From Chryseobacterium kimseyorum (GTDB taxonomy: Bacteria; Bacteroidota; Bacteroidia; Flavobacteriales; Weeksellaceae): DNA of 64,000 bases. Where the stretch lies: NCBI RefSeq assembly GCF_025971945.1, contig NZ_JAPDHW010000010.1, positions 62,001-126,000 on the forward strand. Reading direction: 5' to 3'. Below are positions 16,079 through 25,370 of the stretch, piece after piece (the stretch's first letter is position 1; every line of letters begins with the position of its first letter). The notes under the pieces were generated by a model. It did no database searches, was not told where the DNA came from, and saw nothing but the letters and a program-made list of their open reading frames with translations. Made by a program: the position numbers and the translations under genes.

Positions 16079-17941
16079 ATGAAAAGGATATTTTTAATTG
16101 TAGCTTCAGTCTTGTCATGTCAGATTTCCGCTCAGGAACTGTATATGCCGAGAAATATTAAAAAAGCCTACGAAAACGGAACACGCGATATTTCCGGAGC
16201 ACCGGGAAAAAACTACTGGCAGAACAAAGGAATTTATAATGTTGACGTAAAGGTAGATGCCAAAACGAAAATCGTTTCCGGAAAAGAAACAATAGTTTAC
16301 AGCAACAACAGTCCCAATGATTTAAATGAATTGGCGATACGCTTCGTCAATAATCTCCACAAACCGGAATCTCCACGCTCTGGCACTGTATCAAAAGATT
16401 TTTTATCTTCAGGATTAAAGATTAAATCTTTCACCGTAGATGGATTGGTATATAACATCAACAGCGAAAATTGGGGAACGGTTGAAAAGGTAAAATTAAG
16501 TAAAGCTTTAAAATCGAAATCAAAAGCTGAAGTAAAGATCGAATGGGAATATCCTCTGTCTGTGGAAAGCGGAAGAGAAGGCCAGATTGATGCTGAAACT
16601 TTCTACGTCGCCTATTCTTTCCCAAGAATTTCTGTGTATGATGATTACAATGGCTGGGACATGATTCCGCATTCTGACCGACAGGAATTTTATAATGATT
16701 TTAATGATTATTCTTTTGCGATTTCTGCTCCGAAAGATTATGTCGTTTGGTCAACAGGTGAATTTCTGAATCCTGAAGAAGTGCTGCAACCGGAATATTT
16801 AAATAGATTTAAAGCTTCATTAAAAAGTGATAAGGTAATTCATATCGCCAACGAATCGGAAATGAAATCCGGCAAAGTCACGAAAAATAATCAGTGGAAT
16901 GTCTGGAAATTTAAAGCCAACAATATTACAGATTTCTGTTTTGCGTTAAGCAATCATTATGTGTGGGATGGCTCAAGCGTTCAGCTAAAAACCAAAAGAG
17001 CAAGTGTACAGGCCGGTTATAAAGTTGGTGCAAAAGATTTTGAACATTATGTAGAATGGATGCGGTACAATCTTGACTGGTTTTCAAAAAACTGGCCGGG
17101 CGTAGAATATCCATATCCTGTGATGACGGCAATTCAGGGTTACGCTGATATGGAATATCCAATGATGATCAACGACACAAGTATTCCTGATGATTTGCAG
17201 GATGCAAGACTCACAGCAGATCACGAGATTGCACATACTTACTTTCCCTTTTACATGGGTATCAACGAAACGCGGTATGCCTTTATGGATGAAGGCTGGG
17301 CAACAACTTTGGAATATCTGATCGGTATTGACGAAAACGGCGAAGAAGCTGCCAAAAAATTCTATCAGAACTTCAGAGTTAAAAGGTGGATCAATGATCC
17401 GTCTACTGAACAGGATCAGCCAATTATCACAATGAGTACACAGGTAAGCGGAGCAGGGTACGGAAATAATTCTTATGTAAAATCATCCCTGTCGTATTTA
17501 GCATTAAAAGATTATTTGGGAGATGATTTGTTTAAAAAAGCACTGCATCATTACATGGATAACTGGAATGGGAAACACCCGATTCCGTGGGATTATTTTT
17601 ACTCGATGAATACAGGATCAGGCAAGAATCTGAACTGGTTTTTTAACAATTGGTTTTACACTAATAATTTTATTGACTTAAAGATCGCTAATGCAGGGCA
17701 GCAAAAAGATAAGCTCACACTGAGCGTCGATAATGTAGGAGGTTTCGCTGTTCCTTTTGATGTCGTTGTCACATATGAAGATCAGTCGATTGAAAAAACT
17801 CATTTTACTCCGCAGATATGGGAAAATGATCAGAAAAAAACGGTGATTTCGCTCTCAGCAAAAAAGAAAGTTAAATCTGTTGTTTTAGATGGCGGACTTT
17901 TTATGGATTATACTCCGGAAGATAATTTGAAAAATTTATAA
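16079..17941 (+). CDS. Secreted M1-family metallopeptidase (gluzincin)
   Basis: The 620-aa protein has a signal peptide (MKRIFLIVASVLSCQISAQ) and an M1-type catalytic domain. The zinc motif is H382-E-I-A-H386 with the third ligand E405 in MDEGWATTLE, the HExxH-x18-E spacing of the aminopeptidase N family. The GxMEN-like substrate loop is YADMEYPMM. The N-terminal part is the saddle-like beta domain of M1 enzymes, and the last 100 residues are beta-rich. It probably trims peptides in the periplasm or outside the cell. The frame extends to TTG 16064, but ATG 16079 directly precedes the signal peptide and is used. No partner genes are evident. Confidence 0.9.
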   Translation: MKRIFLIVASVLSCQISAQELYMPRNIKKAYENGTRDISGAPGKNYWQNKGIYNVDVKVDAKTKIVSGKETIVYSNNSPNDLNELAIRFVNNLHKPESPRSGTVSKDFLSSGLKIKSFTVDGLVYNINSENWGTVEKVKLSKALKSKSKAEVKIEWEYPLSVESGREGQIDAETFYVAYSFPRISVYDDYNGWDMIPHSDRQEFYNDFNDYSFAISAPKDYVVWSTGEFLNPEEVLQPEYLNRFKASLKSDKVIHIANESEMKSGKVTKNNQWNVWKFKANNITDFCFALSNHYVWDGSSVQLKTKRASVQAGYKVGAKDFEHYVEWMRYNLDWFSKNWPGVEYPYPVMTAIQGYADMEYPMMINDTSIPDDLQDARLTADHEIAHTYFPFYMGINETRYAFMDEGWATTLEYLIGIDENGEEAAKKFYQNFRVKRWINDPSTEQDQPIITMSTQVSGAGYGNNSYVKSSLSYLALKDYLGDDLFKKALHHYMDNWNGKHPIPWDYFYSMNTGSGKNLNWFFNNWFYTNNFIDLKIANAGQQKDKLTLSVDNVGGFAVPFDVVVTYEDQSIEKTHFTPQIWENDQKKTVISLSAKKKVKSVVLDGGLFMDYTPEDNLKNL

Positions 17942-17983
17942 GACAAAATTCCGGTACAGCAGGAAAGTTTATATAATTAATGA

Positions 17984-18008
17984 TAGATTTGCAGCGATTT
18001 AAATCGCT
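17984..18008 (+). promoter_or_regulatory. -7 element and adjoining perfect palindrome upstream of the FKBP gene
   Basis: TAGATTTG (17984-17991) fits TAnnTTTG. Two bases later a perfect 16-bp palindrome AGCGATTTAAATCGCT (17993-18008) covers the expected transcription start. It could be an operator or a 5' mRNA hairpin. Confidence 0.45.
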
Positions 18009-18032
18009 ATTCGTAAACAATAAAATTATCAA

Positions 18033-18737
18033 ATGAAAAAACAGACTATAGCATTATTTTGCATAGCCATATTAAGCATTTCATGTTCTGAGAAAAATGA
18101 TTCAAAAGAGGACAGCAAATATACTGATGACCAGAAAGCTTCTTATTACATTGGTCTGAATATGGCCCAAAATATGAAGCAGGAAGGTTTTAAAGTAGAT
18201 GCAGATCTTTTGGCTCAGGCTATTAAAGAGGAAATGGAAGGAAAAGAAAAGCTGATGCCTGCTGAAGAAATGAATACCTTTATGCAGGAATTTATGCAGA
18301 AGCAGAGTGAGAAAAAACAATCTGCTGCAGGATTACAGGCTGAAGAAAATAAGAAAAAAGGTCTCGATTTTCTGACAAAAAATAAGAGCAATCCAAAGGT
18401 GAAAACTACGGCTTCTGGTTTACAGTATGAGGTGTTGCAGGAGGGTGATGGTAAAACAAAACCAAAAGCATCAGATGTTGTACAGGTAAAATATACCGGA
18501 AAACTGATGGACGGAACTGTTTTCGATTCTACTGATAAAAACGGAGGAGCTCCTATGGATATCAATTTGAGTGGTGTTATCAAAGGATGGACAGAAGGAA
18601 TTCAATTAATGAGTACAGGATCTAAATACAGATTTTACATTCCTTCAGATTTAGCATACGGAGATCAGGGAGCTGGAGGTGCAATTCCTGCCGGAGCAAC
18701 CATTATCTTCGATGTGGAATTAGTAAGCATAAAGTAA
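18033..18737 (+). CDS. FKBP-type peptidyl-prolyl isomerase lipoprotein (Mip/FkpA-like)
   Basis: The 234-aa protein has a lipoprotein signal (lipobox SISC, C18). A helical dimerisation domain of the FKBP_N type (about 25-115, with YYIGLNMAQNMK) comes next, then a C-terminal FKBP domain (about 120-234) with VKYTGKLMDGTVFDST, GVIKGWTEG and IPAGATIIFDVELV. It catalyses proline isomerisation and acts as a folding chaperone for envelope proteins, anchored to a membrane. Length and order match the Mip/FkpA group. It is monocistronic with its own promoter and terminator. Confidence 0.93.
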   Translation: MKKQTIALFCIAILSISCSEKNDSKEDSKYTDDQKASYYIGLNMAQNMKQEGFKVDADLLAQAIKEEMEGKEKLMPAEEMNTFMQEFMQKQSEKKQSAAGLQAEENKKKGLDFLTKNKSNPKVKTTASGLQYEVLQEGDGKTKPKASDVVQVKYTGKLMDGTVFDSTDKNGGAPMDINLSGVIKGWTEGIQLMSTGSKYRFYIPSDLAYGDQGAGGAIPAGATIIFDVELVSIK

Positions 18738-18756
18738 GTTTAAAATATATTTAAAC

Positions 18757-18787
18757 AAAAAAAGAAGCCAAAAGGCTTCTTTTTTTA
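18757..18787 (+). terminator. Rho-independent terminator of the FKBP gene
   Basis: The perfect stem AAAGAAGCC/GGCTTCTTT with an AAAA loop is followed by T-rich sequence. Confidence 0.88.
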
Positions 18788-18850
18788 TGTTTAATCTGTT
18801 GATTACCAATTTTTAAAATATTCTTTCCGGCATTATGAAAGATGATTGCA

Positions 18851-19495
18851 TTATGATGCTGCAAAACCGTTTTTTAAAGCAAAAACAGCCAGTCCGACTC
18901 TTGTTTTAAGTTCTAACTTGTCACAGAGCTGATCTCTGTAACTTTCCACTGTTCTTGGGCTGCAGCACATTTTTTCTGCAATTTCTTTGTAACTAAGTTC
19001 TGTTACAGTGTAGGTGAGGAATTCTTTTTCACGTTCAGAAATTCTTACCGCTTTCTCACCATTTTTCTCACTGTTGATGCTGGAGAAAATAATTTTCGAA
19101 GCCCATTCAGGATAGAAAAAACCATCGTCTTTCAGTTTTATCAAAGCTTCTTCGAGATCTCTTGGGTGAGTGTTTTTTAAAAGGTAGCCTTTGGCGCCGT
19201 TTTTTATCATTTTAATCACGCTGCTGTCGTCCCCCTGCATACTCAATGCCATCACTTTGATATTGGGATGGTTGTTTTTAAGCCAAAGAACAGTTTCAAA
19301 CCCATCCATAATCGGCATGCTGATATCCAGCAGAATAATTTCAGGTATTTCATGACTGGTTTTAAACTTATCAATAAGATCCTGCCCATTTTCTGCCACA
19401 TAAATGACCTGAAAATCGGTGAAATTATCAATTATACTCTCGAGTGCTTTAGCAATAAGCAGGTGGTCATCAACGATTACTATGGTTTTTTTCAT
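18851..19495 (-). CDS. NarL/FixJ-family response regulator
   Basis: The 214-aa protein has a receiver domain (D9/D10, phosphoacceptor D57 in LLDISMPIMDG, KNGAKGYLLKN) and a LuxR-type HTH (about 145-210, with ISEREKEFL, YKEIAEKMCCSPRTVESYRDQL). Its start overlaps the stop of the kinase gene by 4 nt (ATGA), so the pair is translationally coupled. It is the output of a three-gene signalling module that includes the membrane protein upstream. A paralogous module lies at 43703-45758. Confidence 0.92.
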   Translation of the reverse strand: MKKTIVIVDDHLLIAKALESIIDNFTDFQVIYVAENGQDLIDKFKTSHEIPEIILLDISMPIMDGFETVLWLKNNHPNIKVMALSMQGDDSSVIKMIKNGAKGYLLKNTHPRDLEEALIKLKDDGFFYPEWASKIIFSSINSEKNGEKAVRISEREKEFLTYTVTELSYKEIAEKMCCSPRTVESYRDQLCDKLELKTRVGLAVFALKNGFAAS

Positions 19496-20277
19496 GGCTT
19501 ATTTTTAAATCTGATATTGAGCTGCGTTCCACCGTTTATTTTACTTTCAAAAATGAAATCGGCACCGATGATCTTTGCCCTGTTTTTCATGTTCGTAAGC
19601 CCGATCCCGTTACTAAGTTTTTTTGAACTGTCAAAGCCTACACCGTCATCTTTAATACAAAGTTCCCAGAGATTTTCCTCAGAGGTATTTAGCTCAATAA
19701 AAATATTTTTGCATTGAGAGTGTTTGATGCTGTTCTGTATAAATTCCTGAATGATCCTTAACAGTACATTTTTATGCACAAATTCTAACTCTAGCTGTTC
19801 AAAATTATGTTCAAAAAAAACCTCGCATTTCTTAAAAGCATTGGTGTTATCAACTTCTTCCTGAATGAGTGTGATGATTTCTTTCTGACTGATGTTGTCA
19901 TCTGTCAGGGTTTTAGAGAGGCTCCGTAAATCCTGAAGAGACTGGTTAATAATTTGGGAAACCTGATCTATTCTATCACTCACCTCAGGAACTTTATTTT
20001 CATAAAGCATCTGTTGGGTATATAGGCTTACGAGGGTTAATTTTTGCCCGATGTTATCGTGAAGTTCCCGCCCGATCTGCTGCATCGTCGCCTGCTGAAT
20101 TTCAAGTTGTGTTGCCAGTAATTCTTTTTGATGAATTTCGTTTTTGATCTGAATCTCGCTTAAATATTCCACCTTTCTCTGTTTGTACTTTCGGATGTAG
20201 ATCATCACTGCTACGACAAACATGACGAAGAAGATATTGAATAAAAAAAGCGTTAAGAATAATTCTGTTTTCCCCAT
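19492..20277 (-). CDS. HisKA_3-type sensor histidine kinase
   Basis: The 261-aa kinase has one N-terminal transmembrane helix (about 5-28) and a coiled coil. A HisKA_3 domain with H73 in RELHDNIGQKL comes next, then an HATPase domain (IQEFIQNSIKHS, KDDGVGFD, NGIGLTNMKNRA). It has no sensory domain of its own. Its 5' end overlaps the upstream membrane-protein gene by 25 nt and its 3' end overlaps the regulator gene by 4 nt. The simplest reading is that the multi-span protein is the sensor and this kinase relays the signal to the LuxR-type regulator; that is inference from gene order. Confidence 0.9.
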   Translation of the reverse strand: MGKTELFLTLFLFNIFFVMFVVAVMIYIRKYKQRKVEYLSEIQIKNEIHQKELLATQLEIQQATMQQIGRELHDNIGQKLTLVSLYTQQMLYENKVPEVSDRIDQVSQIINQSLQDLRSLSKTLTDDNISQKEIITLIQEEVDNTNAFKKCEVFFEHNFEQLELEFVHKNVLLRIIQEFIQNSIKHSQCKNIFIELNTSEENLWELCIKDDGVGFDSSKKLSNGIGLTNMKNRAKIIGADFIFESKINGGTQLNIRFKNKP

Positions 20278-20906
20278 ATAAATGAACCTGCAAATAACAG
20301 ATACATCATGATTCCTGAAAATCGGAAATATACAAGATACATATCCCAGACCTCTCTGTAATCTGATAATAGCTGTAAGTAAAAAGTCCAGAACGGTAAA
20401 GTTCCTATATAAAACAAAGTTACACCAAGATTGATATAAAACATTTTGTTTTTTGCGAAATTGAGAATATTTTCCGAATTAATTTGCTTATAATATTCCA
20501 TAATAACCAATAACGTTAGCAAAAGACTCCCGAAAGTATAATTGAATGAAAAAATATGTTTGTTTTTTACAAAATACAGTTCATTGGGAATGTACGCCAG
20601 CAAAAAAATCACACTGAAACCGAGGAATAATTTTTTATTTTGTAGAGACTGATATCCGTAAAGCCAATAAAAAAATATAAATTCTGAAGGTATGATCAGG
20701 TAATTAAAGAATAAATTTTTAGGAAAGGAAATATAATTTCCGATAAAAGTCGCAAACATTTCACTGCAGAAAATAAAGATAAGGTAAATCGCAAAATAGA
20801 GGTATGGGCTACTTTTGATTTTCTTAAAAAAGAGAATTGCCGTAAATGCAGCAATACCTTCAGAAACCGTCATCGCAGTTTGTAAAACGAAATTAAAATC
20901 AATCAT
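20253..20906 (-). CDS. Seven-helix membrane protein linked to a kinase/regulator pair
   Basis: The 217-aa protein has about seven hydrophobic segments and no signal peptide. I do not recognise a named family. It overlaps the kinase gene by 25 nt, and the same size class of membrane protein occupies the same place in the second module (45138-45758), which supports a functional link such as sensing in the membrane. It is preceded after 9 nt by a 168-aa hypothetical gene in the same direction. Confidence 0.75.
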   Translation of the reverse strand: MIDFNFVLQTAMTVSEGIAAFTAILFFKKIKSSPYLYFAIYLIFIFCSEMFATFIGNYISFPKNLFFNYLIIPSEFIFFYWLYGYQSLQNKKLFLGFSVIFLLAYIPNELYFVKNKHIFSFNYTFGSLLLTLLVIMEYYKQINSENILNFAKNKMFYINLGVTLFYIGTLPFWTFYLQLLSDYREVWDMYLVYFRFSGIMMYLLFAGSFIWGKQNYS

Positions 20907-20915
20907 TAAATAAAA

Positions 20916-21422
20916 TTAGTAAGACTCTACAATAGAATTATTTGGCGGGATGAGAGCTCCGTGATTTTGACCTAATGCACCTGGTGTTAACGCCAATGCC
21001 TGTTCATTATCAGAATTTTTATCTTCAAAAGGATTAAAATCGAAGTTGAGCATATCTCCTCCTTCAGCCTCTTTTAATTTTGTAGGAATCATAACGATAG
21101 TATGTCTTTTTCCATAATCCTGTGGGATGGGTTGAGAGGGAGTTTCAGAATAGGCGCCGTAGTATAAACGAATTCCCAGATCTTTCGTTTGACAGTGTGG
21201 ATCAATGCGTAAGGCTTCAGATTCGATCTCTGCAATGAATTTTTTAATCGTCTGCAGATCAAACCAGATAGAATGTGCATCTTGCATCCCTAAGTTTGCA
21301 TCTATATAGCTCAATTGCTTGTTACGGTACTGATCTACCAGATCCTGAATAAACTCGGTTGGCAAAACGGCAGCATCCATACTGAAGTTCTGCTTCCCGC
21401 CAGTAGTTACATCTGTTTCCAT
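20916..21422 (-). CDS. Conserved hypothetical protein upstream of a signalling module
   Basis: The 168-aa protein is soluble and of unknown function. Recognisable pieces are SYIDANLGMQDAHSIWFDL, an IRLYYGAY segment, KRHTIVMIPTK, and a C-terminal tail with GQNHGALIPPNN. I believe similar proteins occur in other flavobacteria, but no domain name applies. It ends 9 nt before the seven-helix protein gene, so it is probably the first gene of a four-gene operon with the kinase and regulator. The paralogous module further right lacks this gene. Confidence 0.7.
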   Translation of the reverse strand: METDVTTGGKQNFSMDAAVLPTEFIQDLVDQYRNKQLSYIDANLGMQDAHSIWFDLQTIKKFIAEIESEALRIDPHCQTKDLGIRLYYGAYSETPSQPIPQDYGKRHTIVMIPTKLKEAEGGDMLNFDFNPFEDKNSDNEQALALTPGALGQNHGALIPPNNSIVESY

Positions 21423-21535
21423 GATATAAGTGTTTTGAAATTAGTTTTTTACAAATTAATGAAAAAAAAGTATAATACAACAGCGTGTTTTTACGGATAC
21501 AGAGAATGTGTTTTTTACGGATGCTCAAAAACAGA

Positions 21536-21564
21536 AATATCCACAGACAAAGTCTGCGGATATT
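21536..21564 (-). terminator. Terminator of clpB
   Basis: The stem AATATCC-CAGAC/GTCTG-GGATATT (one mismatch, AAA loop) lies 34 nt after the clpB stop and is followed on the minus strand by a T-rich tract. Confidence 0.65.
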
Positions 21565-21597
21565 CCCTTTAAAAATAACATATATGAAAAAAACTAC

Positions 21598-24192
21598 TTA
21601 CTTTTCTGTCGGTCTGAAAACCAAACCTGTTTCCTCAAAATAATCCAAGGTGATTCTATCGCCGTCATTCACGGTTCCTGCGAGAATTTCTTTTGATAAT
21701 TTATTCAAAACTTCCTGCTGAATGACTCTTTTTAAAGGTCTTGCGCCGAAAACTGGGTCGTAACCTTTGTTGGTCAGGTAATCCAAAGCATCCTGCGTTG
21801 CGGTCATCATAATATTTCTTTTCAATAACATATCATTGAAACCTCTCAACTGATACTGAACAATTTTTCCGATTTCTTTTTTTCTTAAAGGCTGGAACAA
21901 CACGGTTTCATCAATCCTGTTCAGGAATTCGGGACGAAGCGTCTGTTTCAACAAATCAAAAACCTGAATTTTTGTTTTATCAACAATTTCATCCTGATTT
22001 TCCTCGATAATATTTTCAAAATTCTCCTGAATAATATGCGAACCGAGATTTGAAGTCATAATGATAATGGAGTTTTTGAAATTAACCACACGACCTTTGT
22101 TATCCGTCAATCTTCCGTCATCCAAAACCTGTAATAAGGTGTTGAAAACATCCGGATGTGCTTTTTCAATTTCATCCAAAAGCACGACTGAATAAGGTCT
22201 TCTTCTCACAGCTTCCGTCAATTGTCCACCTTCGTCATAACCCACATATCCCGGAGGCGCACCAACCAAACGAGAAACCGAATGTCTTTCCTGATATTCA
22301 CTCATATCAATTCTCGTCATATTGTTTTCATCATCGAATAAAAACTCAGCTAAAGCCTTTGCGAGCTCCGTTTTACCAACTCCAGTTGTTCCTAAAAATA
22401 GAAAACTTCCAATCGGTTTTTTCTCGTCACTCAATCCTGCTCTGTTTCTTCTGATGGCGTCTGCAACAGCTTCGATGGCTTCTTCCTGACCGACAACTCT
22501 GTGATGAAGTTCGGTTTCAAGGTGCAATAATTTTTCTCTTTCAGATTGAAGGAGTTTGGTCACAGGAATTCCTGTCCATTTTCCAATCACTTCTGAAATG
22601 TTATCAGCCGTTACTTCTTCCTTAATCAATTCATTCTGATGGTTTTGCATTTCCAGTTCGAGTTTCTGCAAAGCATCTTCTTTCTCCTTGATTTTCCCGT
22701 ACTGAATTTCAGCGACTTTTGCGTAATCTCCAGCTCTCGAAGCTCTTTCAGCCTCAAGTTTCAGAGACTCAATATCTTTTTTAATCGAAGTTAAATCTTC
22801 AGATTTTTGTTTTTCTTTCAGCCATTTGGCGTTGATTTCATTTCTTTCCTCAGAAATTTTCGAAATATCTTCTTTCAAATGGTCGATTTTAGTCTGGCTT
22901 CCTTCTCTTGAAATGGCCGCCAGTTCAATTTCCATCTGCATCAATTTTCTGTCAAGAACATCGAGTTCTTCTGGTTTCGAATTGATTTCCATTCTCAGTT
23001 TAGCTGAAGCTTCATCAATCAAATCAATCGCTTTGTCCGGTAAAAAACGGTCTGAAATATATCGTTGAGACATTTCAACTGCCGCAATAATCGCTTCATC
23101 TTTGATTCTTACTTTATGGTGCGCTTCATATTTATCTTTAATTCCACGCAAAATCGAAATTGCCGATTCGGTATCCGGTTCTTCCACCATCACTTTCTGG
23201 AAACGTCTTTCTAAGGCTTTATCTTTTTCAAAATATTTTTGATATTCATTTAAAGTCGTTGCACCGATGGCTCTCAATTCTCCTCTTGCCAAAGCTGGTT
23301 TCAGAATATTGGCAGCATCCATCGCACCTTCACCACCTCCGGCTCCCACCAAGGTGTGGATTTCATCGATGAAAAGAATAATTTGTCCGTCTGATTTAAT
23401 GACTTCATTCACAACAGATTTCAAACGCTCTTCAAACTCACCTTTGTATTTGGCACCGGCAATCAAAGCACCCATATCCAAAGAGTACAAAGTTTTATCC
23501 TGCAAGTTTTCAGGAATATCACCACTGATAATTCGGTGTGCAATTCCTTCTGCAATCGCCGTTTTACCAACGCCTGGTTCACCGATTAAAATTGGATTGT
23601 TTTTAGTTCTTCTCGAGAGAATCTGCAAAACTCTTCTGATTTCTTCATCACGGCCAATGACCGGGTCGAGTTTTCCTTCGGCAGCGAGTTCGTTGAAGTT
23701 TTTAGCATATTTATTTAAGGATTGATACGTCTCTTCTGAACTTGCAGAAGTGGCTTTCGAACCTTTTCTTAATTCTTTGATTCCGCCTTCCAGAAGACTT
23801 TTGGTCACGCCCATATCTTTCAGAGTTTTAGAAACTTCTGAATTGGTTTCCAAAAGTGACAGCCAAAGATGTTCGATGGTCACGAATTCATCACCCATTT
23901 TTTTAGCTATGTTCGGTGCGTCCAACAAAACTTTGTTTGCTGAATTTGAAAGATAAATATTCCCTCCCTGTACTTTTGGAAGTCTTTCTAAATTTTCTCT
24001 GTTTCGCTCTCTTACCAAAGTGGCATCTGCTTCAGATTTCTTGAGTAAAAAAGGCGATATATTTTCATCCACTTGAAAGATTCCTTCCAGTAAATGTTGT
24101 GGTTCTATCTGTTGATTGCCAAATTCCATTGCCACTTGCTGAGCGGCCTGGATGGCTTCCTGTGATTTTACGGTATATTGGTTTAAGTTCAT
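21598..24192 (-). CDS. clpB: ATP-dependent chaperone ClpB (Hsp100 disaggregase)
   Basis: The 864-aa protein has the full ClpB layout. There is an N-terminal Clp_N domain (about 1-145), AAA+ module 1 with Walker A GEPGVGKT (204-211), and the long coiled-coil M domain (about 400-530). AAA+ module 2 with GTTGVGKT near residue 605 follows, then the C-terminal D2-small domain. The M domain separates it from ClpC/ClpA, and no ClpP-binding IGF loop is seen. It works with DnaK to rescue aggregated proteins in the cytosol. No heat-shock operator was identified upstream. It is monocistronic with a terminator. Confidence 0.97.
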   Translation of the reverse strand: MNLNQYTVKSQEAIQAAQQVAMEFGNQQIEPQHLLEGIFQVDENISPFLLKKSEADATLVRERNRENLERLPKVQGGNIYLSNSANKVLLDAPNIAKKMGDEFVTIEHLWLSLLETNSEVSKTLKDMGVTKSLLEGGIKELRKGSKATSASSEETYQSLNKYAKNFNELAAEGKLDPVIGRDEEIRRVLQILSRRTKNNPILIGEPGVGKTAIAEGIAHRIISGDIPENLQDKTLYSLDMGALIAGAKYKGEFEERLKSVVNEVIKSDGQIILFIDEIHTLVGAGGGEGAMDAANILKPALARGELRAIGATTLNEYQKYFEKDKALERRFQKVMVEEPDTESAISILRGIKDKYEAHHKVRIKDEAIIAAVEMSQRYISDRFLPDKAIDLIDEASAKLRMEINSKPEELDVLDRKLMQMEIELAAISREGSQTKIDHLKEDISKISEERNEINAKWLKEKQKSEDLTSIKKDIESLKLEAERASRAGDYAKVAEIQYGKIKEKEDALQKLELEMQNHQNELIKEEVTADNISEVIGKWTGIPVTKLLQSEREKLLHLETELHHRVVGQEEAIEAVADAIRRNRAGLSDEKKPIGSFLFLGTTGVGKTELAKALAEFLFDDENNMTRIDMSEYQERHSVSRLVGAPPGYVGYDEGGQLTEAVRRRPYSVVLLDEIEKAHPDVFNTLLQVLDDGRLTDNKGRVVNFKNSIIIMTSNLGSHIIQENFENIIEENQDEIVDKTKIQVFDLLKQTLRPEFLNRIDETVLFQPLRKKEIGKIVQYQLRGFNDMLLKRNIMMTATQDALDYLTNKGYDPVFGARPLKRVIQQEVLNKLSKEILAGTVNDGDRITLDYFEETGLVFRPTEK

Positions 24193-24512
24193 ATGATGTG
24201 TATTTTGATTCTTTAATTTCTACCTATCAATTTTAAGATTTTAAACATCAGATTTCAGACCAGAGGTTTTTGATAAGTGCTAATTTTCAAAGTGATTGTT
24301 CTAATTTCTGATGTTCTAAATCTTATTTAGTCATTTAATTCGGTTAGCTTATCGCAAAAAGTATTCTATTATTGAATTTATAAATTTTGAAGACAAATTT
24401 TCCGAATATTATATTGTTGGAATTCGTTTTATTGCCAAATTTTCCGATATGTGCTTTTTAATTTAAATTTCAGATGTACATTTTGACCTTTTAATATTTT
24501 GAAGCTGTTGAA
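24193..24512. other. Gene-free stretch between clpB and the TetR gene
   Basis: About 320 bases of very AT-rich sequence between divergent genes. Apart from the TetR promoter at its right end nothing distinctive was found: no convincing clpB promoter, no repeat copy and no small open frame with support. Confidence 0.5.
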
Positions 24513-24542
24513 TTGAGATTTAAAACAGAATAATTACTTTTG
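24513..24542 (+). promoter_or_regulatory. Promoter of the TetR regulator gene
   Basis: TTG (24513-24515), 19 nt, TACTTTTG (24535-24542) fully match the Bacteroidota consensus. The start codon at 24553 follows so closely that the leader would be only a few bases. Confidence 0.7.
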
Positions 24543-24552
24543 CACTCACATC

Positions 24553-25128
24553 ATGGAGCTTAAAGAAAAACAGAAAAAAATATTAGACGTTGCGGTAGAA
24601 CTTTTCAAAGAGAAAGGCTATATGGGCAGCTCAGTAAGAGATTTGGCAACAAAACTTAATATCAAAGCGGCTTCTTTGTATGCGCACATACGTTCGAAGG
24701 AAGAAATTCTTGAATGGATTTGTTTTGGAATTGCACACGAGTTTTTCGCTCAGCTTCAGGAAATTAAAAACACCAATCTTCCTCCAAAAGAAAAATTAAA
24801 CCTGTTTATCGACAAACATTTGTCTGTCGTTCTCAATAACCGCGATGTGACCCACATTTATTCTAACGAGTGGAAGCATTTAGACGGACGGCTCCCTGAA
24901 TTTGTCGAGATGAGAAAAAACTATCAGCTGGAGGTCGAGCAGTTATTGCTTGAAATCTATAAGGCCGAAAACTGGGAACTGAAATCTCCGACTTTCACCA
25001 CAAGATTTATCCTTCATACTTTGAACAACTCGTATTTTTGGTTTAAAAGAAATACAGAATCTTCAGTTGACATTAAGGAGGAAATCAGAGATAAAATACT
25101 TTTCGGCTTGCTGGGAAACCAGAAATAG
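24553..25128 (+). CDS. TetR/AcrR-family regulator, probable repressor of the phenylacetate genes
   Basis: The 191-aa protein has the TetR N-terminal HTH (about 5-50: KKILDVAVELFKEKGY, SSVRDLATKLNIKAASLYAHI) and an all-helical ligand domain. It lies directly upstream of paaK in the same direction, and a palindrome CTAACA-AA-TGTTAG abuts the paaK start, the expected kind of TetR operator. TetR-type PaaR repressors that respond to phenylacetyl-CoA control paa genes in other bacteria; no GntR-like PaaX gene is present in this window. The paaK link is inference from context; the family call is firm. Confidence 0.88.
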   Translation: MELKEKQKKILDVAVELFKEKGYMGSSVRDLATKLNIKAASLYAHIRSKEEILEWICFGIAHEFFAQLQEIKNTNLPPKEKLNLFIDKHLSVVLNNRDVTHIYSNEWKHLDGRLPEFVEMRKNYQLEVEQLLLEIYKAENWELKSPTFTTRFILHTLNNSYFWFKRNTESSVDIKEEIRDKILFGLLGNQK

Positions 25129-25349
25129 TATATTAATCCTGTTAGATTTAAAAAAAATTGCAGTGTATAACCAGCGTGTTTGTAATTTTGAAGAAGTCTA
25201 ATATGAACGGAAAGGTTTAGATTCAACAAAACCTCATAGTTACCTTCCATACGTCCTAAAACCTTCGATTCAAAATTATTTAGAATCATTCAAAATATGA
25301 TAAAAGTCAGTTATTTTTTTGCCATCTGAAAATTTCTTTTTAATTTTAC

Positions 25350-25367
25350 CTAACAAATGTTAGTTAG
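25350..25367. promoter_or_regulatory. Probable TetR operator immediately upstream of paaK
   Basis: CTAACA-AA-TGTTAG (25350-25363) is a perfect inverted repeat. An overlapping wider symmetry CTAAC-N8-GTTAG ends at 25367. It lies 3 nt before the paaK ATG, so a bound repressor would block transcription start or escape. Confidence 0.6.
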
Positions 25368-25370
25368 TTT

